Part shown: piece by piece, positions 5,481-6,015 of the stretch
Layout of the letters: every line of letters begins with the position of its first letter
Numbering within the stretch: position 1 is the stretch's first letter
Assembly: GCA_044375105.1 (NCBI GenBank)
Contig: JBILNK010000224.1
Location: 1 to 6,015, forward strand
Length of the DNA stretch: 6,015 bases
Direction of reading: 5' to 3'
Origin: JBIKLM01 sp044375105
GTDB taxonomy: Bacteria > Planctomycetota > UBA1135 > GCA-002686595
Made by a program: the position numbers and the translations under genes
The notes under the pieces: generated by a model
What the model was told of the DNA's origin: nothing
What the model saw: only the letters and a program-made list of their open reading frames with translations
Database searches by the model: none

Positions 5481-6015
5481 AGAGCGGCGCTGAATGCGGC
5501 GCGATACGGCGCGGCCCCGAGGCCACCTATCGGGCTGATCGCCGGAACCGGCAGCGGACGATGAACGGACCGAGCGCTCGGCCGCGCCGGGATTGCCAGG
5601 GCCGCGGCCAGAGTTTCCGCGTTATCTAGGGACCGCGCACGGTCGAGCGGATCGGCGCGGGCGATCCGGGTGTGGGCGCCAGGCCCAAGGGTGGCAGCAT
5701 TCCCGGCGGCTGAGGTGGCGAGCGCCCGAGGGGGCTCCCGCGAGGTGCCGCCCCCCGGCTCCCGGCAGGACGAAGCCAGGGCCAGGGCCGCGACGCAACG
5801 GGCCTCCCCGTGGCGAACGCCTCGCTGCGCTCGCTGCCAGGTGACCGTCCGCCGGTCGCTGTTTGGGAAGTTCCCTCGGCAGGGAGCGGCCCGATCGCGA
5901 GGCCCTCCGGCGCAGCGCTTGGATGTCCGTGCGCGGGCTTGGAGATCCCACGGGCTGGCTCGCTAGACCGCAGCGCAAGCGCGCTTGCCAGGCTCGAGGC
6001 TTGCCTGTCAGCGGC
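5481..6015. other. Stretch with no convincing gene, rich in short inverted repeats
   Basis: I find no supportable coding region here. Open frames on both strands (for example 5622-5978 minus and 5670-5966 plus) give Arg/Pro/Gly-rich products with no domain, signal peptide or family motif, as expected for noncoding GC-rich DNA. The stretch contains several inverted repeats: CCGAGCGCTCGG (5570-5581); CGGATCG with CGATCCG (5648-5654 and 5662-5668); GGGAA-G-TTCCC (5865-5875); an 8-bp stem with one bulged C (5883-5891 with 5901-5908); and GCAAGCGCGCTTGC (5975-5988). No tRNA T-arm, RNase P, tmRNA or SRP RNA core could be recognised. It may be the upstream region of a gene outside the window. Confidence 0.5.

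Noticed and set aside
5755..5910. Possible structured RNA such as SRP RNA, RNase P RNA or a cobalamin riboswitch
   Set aside because: I looked for the conserved cores of these RNAs and did not find them; only short fragments were similar.
5622..5978. A 118-codon minus-strand frame in the 3' region
   Set aside because: Arg/Pro/Ser-rich product, no motif or signal, and similar-sized frames overlap it on the other strand.

Overview
The window is very GC-rich (about 70% by eye) with almost no Shine-Dalgarno signals. I think it comes from a high-GC planctomycete. The main reason is the lipoprotein cytochrome c. Its N-terminal part carries a LFGPPSAP element. Its haem domain has the pattern CxxCHG..G.GP.A.F..PRPRDFR...FK, followed by GTGMPSW, which I remember as typical of planctomycete respiratory clusters. 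This taxonomic call is inference; another high-GC phylum is possible.

Layout. From about 4196 down to position 1, all genes lie on the minus strand and are closely packed. In transcription order they are: a membrane-anchored mono-haem cytochrome c (4196-3273); haem A synthase CtaA (3190-2213); protohaem IX farnesyltransferase CtaB/CyoE (2197-1292); a four-helix DUF420 membrane protein related to YozB/CtaM (1185-712); a small unidentified secreted lipoprotein (603-28); and the first codons of a further gene that leaves the window (29-1). CtaB converts haem B to haem O and CtaA converts haem O to haem A. DUF420 proteins are linked to maturation of haem-copper oxidases, and the cytochrome c is a plausible electron carrier. 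The cluster therefore reads as a cofactor-supply and assembly operon for an aa3-type cytochrome oxidase. The oxidase subunits themselves are not in the window.

A 140-base divergent intergenic region (4197-4336) separates this operon from a plus-strand gene (4337-5443) for a YgfZ/GcvT-like folate-binding protein. That family supports iron-sulfur enzymes. A strong 11-bp GC hairpin follows its stop codon. The last 530 or so bases (5481-6015) hold no convincing gene, only several short inverted repeats.

I do not see a mobile element, CRISPR array, tRNA, rRNA or clear new system. The points most worth checking are: a long inverted repeat whose arm ends three bases before the start codon of the small lipoprotein gene; alternative hairpins between ctaB and the DUF420 gene; the non-canonical first periplasmic loop of CtaA; and the small lipoprotein gene itself, which has a G8 tract and overlaps the next start.
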